Assembly (NCBI RefSeq): GCF_001884185.1
Contig: NZ_MAOE01000119.1
Location: forward strand, 1-64,000
DNA from: Bacillus albus
GTDB lineage: Bacteria > Bacillota > Bacilli > Bacillales > Bacillaceae_G
Reading direction: 5' to 3'
DNA: 64,000 nucleotides
Shown one piece after another: positions 25,284 to 34,431 of the stretch; position 1 is the first letter of the stretch; every line of letters starts with the position of its first letter. The position numbers and the translations under genes are program-made. The notes beneath the pieces are model-generated. The model searched no databases, was not told where the DNA came from, and worked only from the letters and a program-made list of their open reading frames with translations.

Positions 25284-28220
25284 ATGGCAGAACAGACAGT
25301 CCGTGTAACCGTGGATGGTAAAGAATTTGCCGCAGCGGGTGAAAAGACGATACTACAATTATTTAACGAGAGTAATTTGGAACATCCTCAAATTTGTCAC
25401 GTACCAGAAGTAGATCCAATTCAAACTTGTGATACGTGTATTGTAGAAGTGAATGGAAAGTTAATGCGTGCTTGTTCAACGAAACTCGAGAACGGTATGC
25501 AAATTGAAAGACAGTCTCAGCGTGCAAAAGAGGCACAAACTGAGGCAATGGATCGAATATTAGAGAATCATTTATTGTATTGTACTGTTTGTGATAACAA
25601 TAATGGTAACTGTAAAGTCCATAACACGGTACATATGATGGGAATTGAAGAACAGAAATATCCGTATGAGCCGAAAGTAAGTGCTTGTGAAGTGGATATG
25701 TCACATCCTTTTTATCGGTATGATCCAAATCAGTGTATTGCTTGTGGGCAGTGTGTAGAAGTATGTCAAAACTTACAGGTTAATGAAACCATATCGATAG
25801 ACTGGAACTTAGATCGTCCACGTGTTATATGGGATCATGGTGTAAGTATAAATGACTCATCTTGTGTAAGTTGCGGGCAGTGTGTAACAGTATGTCCGTG
25901 TAATGCGTTAATGGAAAAATCAATGTTAGGTGAAGCTGGGTTCATGACAGGGTTAAAACCAGATGTGTTAGATCCAATGATTGATTTTGTAAAGGATGTA
26001 GAGCCTGGATATAGTAGTATTTTAGCGGTTTCAGAAGTAGAGGCTGCGATGCGTAAGACGAAAGTGAATAAAACAAAAACCGTTTGTACATTTTGTGGTG
26101 TCGGTTGTTCCTTTGAAGTATGGACGAAAGATCGCCATATACTAAAAGTTCAACCTGTTTCAGATGCACCTGTTAATGGTATTTCCACATGTGTAAAAGG
26201 AAAATTTGGATGGGACTTTGTAAATAGTGAAGATCGCATTACGAAGCCATTAATTCGCCAAGGAGATATGTTTGTTGAAGCTTCATGGGAAGAAGCATTA
26301 GAAGTTGTTGCTTCTAACATGCAGCATATTAAATCTGAATACGGCAGCGATGCATTTGGATTTATTTCTTCTTCGAAAGTAACAAATGAAGAAAATTACC
26401 TTATGCAAAAACTAGCTCGTCAAATATATGGAACGAATAATGTGGACAACTGCTCCCGTTATTGCCAATCTCCAGCGACAGACGGTTTATTTAAAACTGT
26501 CGGTATGGGCGGGGATGCTGGAACAGTGAAAGATATAGCTGAAGCAGGTCTTGTCATTATCGTTGGTGCGAATCCAACAGAAGGACACCCTGTACTTGCG
26601 ACGCGTGTAAAACGTGCTCATAAATTACATGAGCAAAAACTAATTGTAGCAGACCTACGTAAACATGAAATGGCAGAGCGTGCGGATTTATTTATTCACC
26701 CGCGCCAAGGTACGGATTACGTATGGCTTGCTGGTATTACGAAATATATTATTGATCAAGATTGGCACGATAAAAAGTTTTTAGCTGAAAATGTGAAGAA
26801 CTTTGATGAATATAGCAAAATGTTAGAAAAGTATACGCTTGATTATACAGAAGAAATTACGGGGATTTCAAAAGGAAATCTGAAAGAAATGGCTCGTATG
26901 GTATATGAAGCAGATGGTACTTGTATACTTTGGGGAATGGGTGTAACGCAAAATACAGGAGGAAGTACAACATCGGCAGCAATTTCAAATTTACTGCTTG
27001 TTACGGGTAACTATCGTCGTCCTGGTGCAGGTGCATATCCATTACGAGGGCATAATAACGTACAAGGTGCTTGTGATATGGCAACATTACCAAACTGGCT
27101 TCCTGGTTATCAAGCGGTATCAGATGATACGCTTCGTGCGAAGTTTGAAAAAGCGTACGGCACAACTATTCCGAAAGCACCAGGGTTAAATAATATTGCA
27201 ATGTTACTTGCGGCGGAAGAAGGAAAACTACGTGGTATGTATGTCATGGGTGAAGAAATGGCTTTAGTCGATTCCAATGCGAACCATGTGCAACATATTT
27301 TATCGAATTTAGACTTCCTCGTTGTTCAAGATATGTTCCTATCAAAAACAGCTCGTTTTGCTGATGTTATTTTACCAGCGGCACCAAGCTTAGAAAAAGA
27401 AGGAACGTTTACGAATACAGAGCGCCGCATTCAAAGATTATATGAAGTATTGAAACCACTAGGTGATTCCAAACCAGACTGGTGGATTTTACAAAAAGTT
27501 GCTCGTGCACTAGGCGGGGATTGGAATTATGAAAGTCCAAGTGAAATTATGGATGAAATCGCGTCACTTGCACCGTTATATTCTCAAGCAACTTACGACC
27601 GTCTAGAAGGTTGGAATAGTTTATGTTGGGGTAGTCATGATGGTAGTGATACACCGCTATTATATGTAGACGGATTTAACTTCCCAGATAAACTTGCTCG
27701 TTTATCATTAGATGAATGGGTACCACCGGTTGTAGCGCCAGATGAGTATGATTTACTTTTAAATAATGGACGCATGCTAGAACATTTCCATGAAGGGAAT
27801 ATGACGAATAAATCAGCTGGTATTTTATCTAAAGTATCTGAAGTATTCGTTGAAATTTCACCTGAACTTGCCTTAGAGCGCAATGTGAAAGATGGTGGAC
27901 TTGTAGAATTAGCATCACCATTTGGAAAAATTAAAGTACAAGCGCTTATTACTGACCGTGTAACGGGGAAAGAGCTATATTTACCGATGCATGCAACGAT
28001 AAATGAAGAAGCGATTAATATTTTAACTGGGACGGCAACAGACTTGTATACGTGTACACCGGCGTATAAACAAACGATGGTGAAAATGCGTGTATTACGT
28101 GAAAAAGGAAACCGTCCGTTACCATCTTCAAACCCGCGAGATAAAAAGCGTAATCCGCAAAATGGTGTTGAAATTGAGCAAAAATGGAAAAGAAAACAAT
28201 ACGTATCACTTGTGGACTAG
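25284..28220 (+). CDS. Formate dehydrogenase alpha subunit-like molybdo-oxidoreductase (YrhE-like)
   Basis: A 978-residue modular enzyme that oxidises formate. In order: N-terminal 2Fe-2S ferredoxin domain (CDTCIVEV, about residues 38-60), His-Cys NuoG-like segment (LYCTVCDNNNGNC), two 4Fe-4S sites (CIACGQCVEVC and CVSCGQCVTVCPC), the CTFCGVGCSF cluster, then the molybdopterin domain (about 320-830) and a C-terminal cofactor domain. The Mo ligand position NNVDNCSRYCQSP has Cys, not selenocysteine. ATG 25284 has AAGGAGAGGGG; the TTG 24 bp earlier is discarded. The closest match I recall is B. subtilis YrhE, which also has a DUF1641 gene next to it. No diaphorase subunit gene is present here. 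Confidence 0.9.
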   Translation: MAEQTVRVTVDGKEFAAAGEKTILQLFNESNLEHPQICHVPEVDPIQTCDTCIVEVNGKLMRACSTKLENGMQIERQSQRAKEAQTEAMDRILENHLLYCTVCDNNNGNCKVHNTVHMMGIEEQKYPYEPKVSACEVDMSHPFYRYDPNQCIACGQCVEVCQNLQVNETISIDWNLDRPRVIWDHGVSINDSSCVSCGQCVTVCPCNALMEKSMLGEAGFMTGLKPDVLDPMIDFVKDVEPGYSSILAVSEVEAAMRKTKVNKTKTVCTFCGVGCSFEVWTKDRHILKVQPVSDAPVNGISTCVKGKFGWDFVNSEDRITKPLIRQGDMFVEASWEEALEVVASNMQHIKSEYGSDAFGFISSSKVTNEENYLMQKLARQIYGTNNVDNCSRYCQSPATDGLFKTVGMGGDAGTVKDIAEAGLVIIVGANPTEGHPVLATRVKRAHKLHEQKLIVADLRKHEMAERADLFIHPRQGTDYVWLAGITKYIIDQDWHDKKFLAENVKNFDEYSKMLEKYTLDYTEEITGISKGNLKEMARMVYEADGTCILWGMGVTQNTGGSTTSAAISNLLLVTGNYRRPGAGAYPLRGHNNVQGACDMATLPNWLPGYQAVSDDTLRAKFEKAYGTTIPKAPGLNNIAMLLAAEEGKLRGMYVMGEEMALVDSNANHVQHILSNLDFLVVQDMFLSKTARFADVILPAAPSLEKEGTFTNTERRIQRLYEVLKPLGDSKPDWWILQKVARALGGDWNYESPSEIMDEIASLAPLYSQATYDRLEGWNSLCWGSHDGSDTPLLYVDGFNFPDKLARLSLDEWVPPVVAPDEYDLLLNNGRMLEHFHEGNMTNKSAGILSKVSEVFVEISPELALERNVKDGGLVELASPFGKIKVQALITDRVTGKELYLPMHATINEEAINILTGTATDLYTCTPAYKQTMVKMRVLREKGNRPLPSSNPRDKKRNPQNGVEIEQKWKRKQYVSLVD

Positions 28221-28232
28221 GGGGCGGAGATA

Positions 28233-28715
28233 GTGGCGAAAGAAATTACGTTAATAAAAAAGAAAGTTGTAACAGAGGAAGAACAGAAACAGCAAGTAGC
28301 AGATGAACTTCTAAATGAGCTATCTAATAATCGCGAAGCAGTAGAAGAAACGATGCAGCTTTTAGCACAATTGCAGAAGGCTGGTATATTAGATGCGGCG
28401 ATTAGTTTACTTGCTGCGAAAGAAGATGTTTCAAAAATCGCTGTGGAGCAATTAAATCGTGAACCAGTTAAAAATGCACTCAACAACATGATGGGAGCGG
28501 GAGAAGCGCTATCCTCAGTTGACCCAGAAGTAACAAAGCAAATCACATCGAGTTTAGTCACTGGATTGCAATTTGCAACAGATGAATTAAAGAGTGGTAA
28601 AAAAACAAAAGTAATGGATTTCTTTAAAGTGTTAAAAGATCCAGATATTAATAGAGCGATTACATTTGGTTTTAGTTTCTTGAAAGCATTTGGACAAGGA
28701 TTAGAGAAAAAATAG
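28233..28715 (+). CDS. DUF1641 protein, formate dehydrogenase companion (YrhD-like)
   Basis: A 160-residue soluble helical protein starting at GTG 28233 (GGGGCGGAG site), 12 bp after the dehydrogenase stop. It has the DUF1641 pattern in which helices with NNMMGAGEALSSVDPEV and GLQFATDEL are followed by a conserved DPDINRAITFGFSFLKAFG end. It occurs next to formate dehydrogenase genes in B. subtilis (yrhD) and others. It is probably a subunit or assembly factor; the biochemical role is not established. Confidence 0.85.
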   Translation: MAKEITLIKKKVVTEEEQKQQVADELLNELSNNREAVEETMQLLAQLQKAGILDAAISLLAAKEDVSKIAVEQLNREPVKNALNNMMGAGEALSSVDPEVTKQITSSLVTGLQFATDELKSGKKTKVMDFFKVLKDPDINRAITFGFSFLKAFGQGLEKK

Positions 28716-28723
28716 AGTAAAAT

Positions 28724-28757
28724 GAAAAAGTGATGGGAAGTAGCCATCACTTTTTTC
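28724..28757 (+). terminator. Terminator of the formate dehydrogenase operon
   Basis: AAAAAGTGATGG pairs with CCATCACTTTTTT. Confidence 0.85.
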
Positions 28758-28871
28758 ATTGTATGTATAAGAGTGTTCATGTTAAGCGGAATATATTATT
28801 ATTAAAGGGATGGGTTAGAAATGGAAATGTGGAATCCATCTCAAATATCGTTTTAGAATGTGGAGGAATAT

Positions 28872-30743
28872 ATGCAACACCGTAAAAGACTATCTATACC
28901 AGGAGTAATGAGACATTCCTTTCAAACTGTTAGATTTGCCTTTTGGAATGTGCTAACATTCCAACTTGCTTATAAATTGTTAGCAGCGATTGTGTTTATC
29001 CCACTTTTCGGTATTATTTTCAATAAGTTGTTGTACTTTGGTGGGTATGCAAATGCAACAAATGATGAGTTATTAGCATTTTTAAAAACACCATACGGGA
29101 TTTTGGCGATTGTAATTTTATCTATATTGGCATTGTTCCTTATCTTTACAGAGTTTGCAGTACTCATTATCATTTCGTACTTCGCTCATAAAAGGCAAAA
29201 GGTGAGATTACGTCCAATTCTGTATAAAACAGTAACGTATTTACCTTCCCTGTTTACATATTGCTTACCTGGCTTTGTTTTGTATGCAGTTGTACTATTA
29301 CCACTATTAAGTATGGGATATAAATCTGCATTGATTCCTGAGATTCAAATTCCTAATTTTATTACAGGTGAACTATTTAAGACAACAATGGGGCAAGTTG
29401 GGTATTATACTTTCTTTGCTGTAGTTGCCTATTTAAATCTTCGTTGGATTTTTGTTTTACCTATTATCGTTTTAGAGCAAAAGCCGTTCCGCACGGCAGC
29501 ACGCAAAAGCGCAAACTTAGTAAAAGAAAGCTTCTTTAAAGTATTGTTCTTTTTAGTAGGTTTTTTCATATCTGTAGGAATCGTCTTTCTTTTATGTGTA
29601 GGAATTTATTTGCTTTGTCTGTGGGGAGTATATGAATTTACAAACCCCGAAGGGACATTTGCACTACTAGCAGAGTCAACTATTTCAGTCTTCTTAACAA
29701 GTACATTGTATCTATTTAGCTTTATTATGACGCCGTTTTACATTATGGCGTTAACAAGATTGTATTTACAAAAGGTTCCGGTTGAAGATGTTTTATTAGA
29801 AGAAGGATTAGATTATTCGAAAACAAAAGCAGATAAATGTTTCTTCCAAAAACATCGTTGGAAATTTATTGGTGTATATATTGTAGGAATAATTACTGCG
29901 GGAATGGTAGTTGCCTTCATTGTGACCTTTATTACAAACACATATAAAGAGCCAATTATTATGGCTCATCGTGGTTATATTTCAAAAGGTGTAGAGAATA
30001 CGAAAGAAGCTGTGCAGGGGGCTATTGATGCGAAAGCAGATTATGCTGAAATTGATGTACTGCAAACGAAAGACGGTGAACTAGCAGTTATACATGATTT
30101 GAAGCTAAAACGTCTTGCTAATGCCAATGTTCATGTGTCAGATTTAACGATGGACGAGTTAAGACAGCTTACCCTTAGTCAAGATGGGTTTTCAGGACAA
30201 ATAAGTACACTTGATGAAATCATTAAGCTGGCAAAGGGGAAAATCAAGCTTAATATTGAAGTGAAGCTACATGGTGGCGAAAAAGACTTCGTAAACAAAG
30301 TATTAAAAGCGATTAAAGATAATGAATTTGAGAAACAATGTGTCATTCAAACATTACATTACCCGCTTATTAAAGAGTTTAAGCGTGCAAATTCAGATAT
30401 AAAAGTCGGATATATACTGTATGCAAGTAGAGCCAACTTAAAGAATGTGAAAGCTGATTTTTACGTAGCGGAAGAATATATGTTAAATAAGAAGTTAGTA
30501 AAAGAAGCAAGGAAGTTAAATAAGCCAATTTACGTATGGACAGTAAATGATATGGAAAGTTTAAAGGGATATTATAAATTAAACGTAGATGGTATCATTA
30601 CCGATTACCCTGAAGATGCACGTGAAACAATTAAGATGTTAAAAGAGCAAGAAGCGGAAGAAAGTGATTTGTTTGATAAAATTACTGAAACAACAGATGA
30701 TTTATTTTCTAAGTTATTTATAAGTTACCCAGCTGCTGGCTAA
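28872..30743 (+). CDS. Membrane glycerophosphodiester phosphodiesterase
   Basis: A 623-residue fusion. The N-terminal 340 residues hold about eight hydrophobic segments (GDPD membrane domain). The C-terminal domain (about 358-600) is a GDPD with the catalytic HRG (MAHRGYISKGVENT), the Glu-x-Asp metal site (AEIDVLQTKDGE), and HD (VIHDLKLKRLA). It hydrolyses glycerophosphodiesters, perhaps from membrane lipids or lipoteichoic acid turnover. ATG 28872 is preferred over GTG 28860 because the GGAGG lies between them. Its stop codon is inside the loop of the following terminator. Confidence 0.9.
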   Translation: MQHRKRLSIPGVMRHSFQTVRFAFWNVLTFQLAYKLLAAIVFIPLFGIIFNKLLYFGGYANATNDELLAFLKTPYGILAIVILSILALFLIFTEFAVLIIISYFAHKRQKVRLRPILYKTVTYLPSLFTYCLPGFVLYAVVLLPLLSMGYKSALIPEIQIPNFITGELFKTTMGQVGYYTFFAVVAYLNLRWIFVLPIIVLEQKPFRTAARKSANLVKESFFKVLFFLVGFFISVGIVFLLCVGIYLLCLWGVYEFTNPEGTFALLAESTISVFLTSTLYLFSFIMTPFYIMALTRLYLQKVPVEDVLLEEGLDYSKTKADKCFFQKHRWKFIGVYIVGIITAGMVVAFIVTFITNTYKEPIIMAHRGYISKGVENTKEAVQGAIDAKADYAEIDVLQTKDGELAVIHDLKLKRLANANVHVSDLTMDELRQLTLSQDGFSGQISTLDEIIKLAKGKIKLNIEVKLHGGEKDFVNKVLKAIKDNEFEKQCVIQTLHYPLIKEFKRANSDIKVGYILYASRANLKNVKADFYVAEEYMLNKKLVKEARKLNKPIYVWTVNDMESLKGYYKLNVDGIITDYPEDARETIKMLKEQEAEESDLFDKITETTDDLFSKLFISYPAAG

Positions 30744-30764
30744 ATGCCTGCAGCTGTTTTTTTA
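30729..30764 (+). terminator. Terminator of the membrane GDPD gene
   Basis: AGCTGC-GGC pairs with GCC-GCAGCT, loop containing the stop codon, then seven T. Confidence 0.8.
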
Positions 30765-31112
30765 TAAAAAGAATATATCTCTAAAGTATTGTGTAAATTA
30801 ATAACTGAATATGTATACGGAAGCATTGAGGTTTCTTACATCGTTACATTATTGTCAAATAATAAATGATTACTACTTATTTTGAAGGAGTATAATTAAA
30901 ATAGAGTGATAGATAATGAGATGGAATAAAGAGGCTAATAGAATCAATGTTCCATATATTTACACTATTCTAAATATATAAACTTTAAAAATATAGTATG
31001 TTAGCGTTTTCATAATTTTTAAGTTATGCTAGAATAAGGACATAAGTTATTAATTATTACAAAAAGAAAAAAGACTTTCTTTTTTCTGTTAATTATAAGG
31101 GGGCATTTCATT
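30765..31112. other. 348-bp leader region before ald
   Basis: AT-rich. It contains a -10-like TATAAT at 30891 and a TATGCTAGAAT near 31024, either of which could serve ald. An imperfect TTACA-N4-TGTCA element is at 30844-30857, and a weak AGAAAAAAG/CTTTTTTCT hairpin lies at about 31063-31087, just before the ribosome site. No gene is supported. Confidence 0.5.
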
Positions 31113-32246
31113 ATGCGTATTGGGGTACCAGCAGAAATTAAAAACAACGAAAACCGTGTGGCAATGACACCAGCAGGTGTTGTACATTTAATTCGTAACA
31201 ATCACGAAGTATTCATTCAAAAGGGTGCAGGTTTAGGATCTGGTTTCACAGATGCTCAGTATGTTGAAGCGGGAGCAAAAATTGTTGATACAGCTGAAGA
31301 AGCTTGGAACATGGAAATGGTTATGAAAGTTAAGGAACCAATTGAAAGCGAATACAAACACTTCAGTGAAGGTTTGATCTTATTCACATACTTACACTTA
31401 GCTCCAGAACCAGAATTAACAAAAGCATTAATTGAAAAGAAAGTTGTTTCTATTGCATATGAAACAGTACAATTAGAAAACCGTTCTCTACCATTACTTG
31501 CACCTATGAGTGAAGTAGCTGGTCGTATGGCTGCACAAATTGGTGCACAATTCCTTGAGAAAAACAAAGGCGGTAAAGGTATCTTACTTGCAGGTGTTCC
31601 AGGGGTTAAACGTGGTAAAGTAACAATCATCGGTGGTGGACAAGCTGGTACAAATGCTGCTAAAATTGCAGTTGGACTAGGTGCGGATGTAACAATCATC
31701 GACTTAAGTGCAGAACGTCTTCGTCAATTAGATGACATTTTCGGAAACCAAGTAAAAACTTTAATGTCTAATCCTTACAATATTGCAGAAGCTGTAAAAG
31801 AGTCTGATCTTGTAATCGGTGCAGTATTAATCCCAGGTGCAAAAGCGCCAAAACTTGTAACAGAAGAAATGATTAAATCAATGGAACCAGGTTCTGTTGT
31901 TGTAGATATCGCGATTGACCAAGGTGGTATTTTCGAAACAACTGACCGTATTACAACTCATGATAACCCAACTTATGAAAAACACGGCGTTGTTCATTAT
32001 GCAGTTGCAAACATGCCAGGTGCGGTTCCACGTACATCAACTCTTGCATTAACAAACGTAACAGTACCATATGCAGTACAAATTGCTAACAAAGGCTACA
32101 AAGAAGCTTGCCTAGGCAACTCTGCGTTACTAAAAGGTATTAACACATTAGATGGCTATGTAACATTTGAAGCAGTTGCAGAAGCTCACGGTGTAGAGTA
32201 CAAAGGTGCTAAAGAATTATTAGAAGCAGAAACAGTATCTTGCTAA
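31113..32246 (+). CDS. ald: Alanine dehydrogenase
   Basis: A 377-residue NAD-dependent enzyme catalysing L-alanine to pyruvate plus ammonium. Seen: the N-terminal [20 protein letters not shown], catalytic Lys and His in MVMKVKEP and TYLHLAPE, the nucleotide motif [17 protein letters not shown] (about residue 170-186) and the conserved [16 protein letters not shown]. Length is standard. In Bacillus it serves growth on alanine, sporulation and germination-related alanine removal. ATG has AAGGGGG. A weak hairpin separates it from the permease, so read-through seems possible. Confidence 0.96.
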   Translation: MRIGVPAEIKNNENRVAMTPAGVVHLIRNNHEVFIQKGAGLGSGFTDAQYVEAGAKIVDTAEEAWNMEMVMKVKEPIESEYKHFSEGLILFTYLHLAPEPELTKALIEKKVVSIAYETVQLENRSLPLLAPMSEVAGRMAAQIGAQFLEKNKGGKGILLAGVPGVKRGKVTIIGGGQAGTNAAKIAVGLGADVTIIDLSAERLRQLDDIFGNQVKTLMSNPYNIAEAVKESDLVIGAVLIPGAKAPKLVTEEMIKSMEPGSVVVDIAIDQGGIFETTDRITTHDNPTYEKHGVVHYAVANMPGAVPRTSTLALTNVTVPYAVQIANKGYKEACLGNSALLKGINTLDGYVTFEAVAEAHGVEYKGAKELLEAETVSC

Positions 32247-32295
32247 TAGAAGCATTATACAAAACAAAATCGAACAATATATAAACCAACATGAT

Positions 32296-32330
32296 AAGAG
32301 CTAAGAGTGAATATCTCTTAGCTCTTCTTG
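32296..32330 (+). terminator. Weak hairpin between ald and the permease gene
   Basis: AAGAGCTAAGAG and CTCTTAGCTCTT form a 12-bp stem, but the tail is only CTTGG, so termination is probably partial. Confidence 0.6.
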
Positions 32331-32349
32331 GCAAAAGGGGGCATACATC

Positions 32350-33765
32350 GTGGCCAACCTATTTAAAAAGAAATCCGTTACGCAATTGTTAGGGGAAAGT
32401 AAAAGTAAAACTTTAACGAAAACGCTAGGGGCATTTGACCTAACAATGCTAGGGATTGGTGCGATAATCGGTACAGGAGTACTAGTATTAACAGGATTAG
32501 TAGCAGCAAGAGATGCTGGTCCAGCAGTTATTTTTTCATTCATGATTGCAGCGATCGTTTGTGGATTTGCAGCACTATGTTATGCAGAAGTTGCATCTAC
32601 ACTTCCGGTTTCAGGTAGTGTATACACATATTCATATGCGACAATTGGTGAGTTTATTGCCCACCTAATGGGATGGACATTACTATCTGTATATGTCGTA
32701 ACAACTGCCGCAGTAGCTGGTGGATGGACAGGTTATTTCAATAACTTAGTGAGTGGATTTGGATTAGAAATTCCAACAGAGCTGTTAAAGATTCCATCAC
32801 AAGGTGGGATTGTTAATTTACCAGCAGTCGTTATTACATTAGTTTTAACTTGGTTACTATCAAGAGGTACGAAAGAAAGTAAGCGTGTGAATAACATAAT
32901 GGTATTAATTAAAATTGGTATCGTTGTTTTATTCATTGCAGTTGGTGCGTTTTACGTACAACCAGAAAACTGGACACCATTTATGCCATACGGTATTAGC
33001 GGAGTCTTTGCCGGAGGGGCAGCAGTATTCTTTGCTTTCTTAGGATTTGATGCATTAGCAACTTCTGCTGAAGAAGTAAAAAATCCACAACGTGATTTAC
33101 CAATTGGTATTATTGCTTCGTTAGTTATTTGTACAATCATTTATGTTGTAGTTTGTCTTGTTATGACAGGTATGGTTTCTTATAAAGAATTAGATGTACC
33201 AGAAGCTATGGCATATGTGCTTGAGGTTGTAGGACAAGATAAAGTAGCAGGTGTAATCGCAGTTGGAGCTGTAATTGGTATTATGGCTGTAATCTTTGCT
33301 TACATTTATGCAACAACACGTGTATTCTTCGCGATGAGCCGTGATGGTTTATTACCAAAATCATTTGCGAAAATTAATAAGAAAACAGAAGCGCCAGTAT
33401 TCTCAACTTGGTTAACAGGTATTGGTAGTGCTTTAATTGCTGGATTTGTCGATTTAAAAGAATTGTCAAATTTAGCGAATATTGGAGCGTTATTAACATT
33501 TGCGATGGTTGGTGTGTCAGTTATTATTCTTCGTAAAACACATCCGAATTTAAAACGTGGCTTTGTGGTACCACTTGTACCAACGCTACCGCTTATTTCA
33601 ATCGCATGTTGTCTATTCTTAATGTTTAACCTACCGTTAACAACATGGATCTACTTCGGTATTTGGTTAGCAATTGGAGTAGTTGTATACTTTGTTTATT
33701 CGAAAAAACATAGTCATTTAAAAGACGATGGAAGTTCGCAGGATAATTTAGAACAAGCTAATTAA
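32350..33765 (+). CDS. APC-family amino acid permease
   Basis: A 471-residue, 12-helix carrier of the APC superfamily, cationic amino acid transporter/YfnA branch. It has the glycine-rich GIGAIIGTGVLVLTG in helix 1 and the conserved FFAFLGFDALATSAEEVKNP in the middle, split around residue 230. Start GTG 32350 with AAAAGGGGG. The position after ald suggests uptake of alanine or another small amino acid, but substrate cannot be read from the sequence. Terminator follows. Confidence 0.9.
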   Translation: MANLFKKKSVTQLLGESKSKTLTKTLGAFDLTMLGIGAIIGTGVLVLTGLVAARDAGPAVIFSFMIAAIVCGFAALCYAEVASTLPVSGSVYTYSYATIGEFIAHLMGWTLLSVYVVTTAAVAGGWTGYFNNLVSGFGLEIPTELLKIPSQGGIVNLPAVVITLVLTWLLSRGTKESKRVNNIMVLIKIGIVVLFIAVGAFYVQPENWTPFMPYGISGVFAGGAAVFFAFLGFDALATSAEEVKNPQRDLPIGIIASLVICTIIYVVVCLVMTGMVSYKELDVPEAMAYVLEVVGQDKVAGVIAVGAVIGIMAVIFAYIYATTRVFFAMSRDGLLPKSFAKINKKTEAPVFSTWLTGIGSALIAGFVDLKELSNLANIGALLTFAMVGVSVIILRKTHPNLKRGFVVPLVPTLPLISIACCLFLMFNLPLTTWIYFGIWLAIGVVVYFVYSKKHSHLKDDGSSQDNLEQAN

Positions 33766-33794
33766 AAGCTTAATTAAAAGGGATATAAGTATAG

Positions 33795-33836
33795 TAAGCC
33801 TTGTGCGTCTAGGGAGCGCGTAAGGCTTTTTTCTTT
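33795..33836 (+). terminator. Terminator of the permease gene
   Basis: AAGCCTT-TGCG pairs with CGCG-AAGGCTT and is followed by TTTTCTTTT. Confidence 0.8.
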
Positions 33837-33945
33837 TGGGGAAAATGTACATCCTTTTTTGTATGAGAATGTAATGGATGCGGAAAATATGTGTAAGCCG
33901 TATTAAAATGTGAACAAAATGTTCGAAAAAATGTATGAGATTTTA

Positions 33946-34008
33946 TTGACACATATGAATGGACGCTCATATAATAAGAGTATAAGATATATGAATGATT
34001 GTTCATAT
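33946..34008 (+). promoter_or_regulatory. cadC-cadA promoter with two ArsR/CadC-type operators
   Basis: TTGACA (33946-33951), 18 bp, TATAAT (33970-33975) is a near-consensus SigA promoter. Operator 1, ATATGA-N8-TCATAT (33953-33972), fills the spacer. Operator 2, ATATGAA-N6-TTCATAT (33989-34008), lies just past the likely transcript start. Both have the symmetry of CzrA/CadC-type operators. Confidence 0.8.
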
Positions 34009-34032
34009 GTTCAAATGATGAGGTGAGCTATA

Positions 34033-34410
34033 ATGGCTGAAAATAAAGTAGAAACACCACAAGAGACATGTTCTCAAACGATAATTCATGAAGAAGTTGT
34101 TGATCAAGTAAAACAAACAATTCCAACTGATGAAAGTTTAAGTAAAGTAGCAGAATTATTTAAAGTATTAGGCGATCGTACACGTACAAGAATATTACAT
34201 GCGTTATTTGAAGCTGAAATGTGCGTTTGTGATTTGGCGTATTTATTAGGAATGACACAATCATCAATTTCACATCAGCTTCGTGTATTAAAGCAAGCGA
34301 AACTTGTAAAAAATCGTAAAGAAGGAAAAGTCGTTTATTATTCGTTAGCTGACCAGCACGTAATTCATATCTTCGAGCAAGCGTTTGAACACGTAAACGA
34401 GGAAGAATAA
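34033..34410 (+). CDS. cadC: ArsR/SmtB-family metal-sensing repressor, CadC type
   Basis: A 125-residue winged-helix repressor. The alpha-3N metal site is visible: a Cys in the N-terminal arm (QETCSQT, residue 13) and the pair in EMCVCDLAYLLG (about residues 58-60), which together bind Cd, Pb or similar soft metals in CadC. The recognition helix is TQSSISHQLRVLKQA. Metal binding releases it from the two operators upstream. It is co-transcribed with the P-type ATPase 21 bp downstream. Confidence 0.92.
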   Translation: MAENKVETPQETCSQTIIHEEVVDQVKQTIPTDESLSKVAELFKVLGDRTRTRILHALFEAEMCVCDLAYLLGMTQSSISHQLRVLKQAKLVKNRKEGKVVYYSLADQHVIHIFEQAFEHVNEEE

Positions 34411-34431
34411 AAAACGCGAGGAGGGAGAACG

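Noticed and set aside
27635..27883. Minus-strand frame inside the formate dehydrogenase gene
   Set aside because: Ser/Thr-rich shadow of a well-supported coding region.
25284..28220. Selenocysteine in formate dehydrogenase
   Set aside because: The active-site position is encoded by a normal Cys codon and the frame has no internal TGA.
28821..28856. 11-codon frame before the GDPD gene
   Set aside because: Has a weak AAAGGGA site but is too short to separate from chance and shows no coupling to the next start.
30844..30857. TTACATTATTGTCA as another member of the TTACA-N4-TGTAA set
   Set aside because: One arm is changed, the nearest -10 is 34 bp away, and no small gene with a ribosome site follows.
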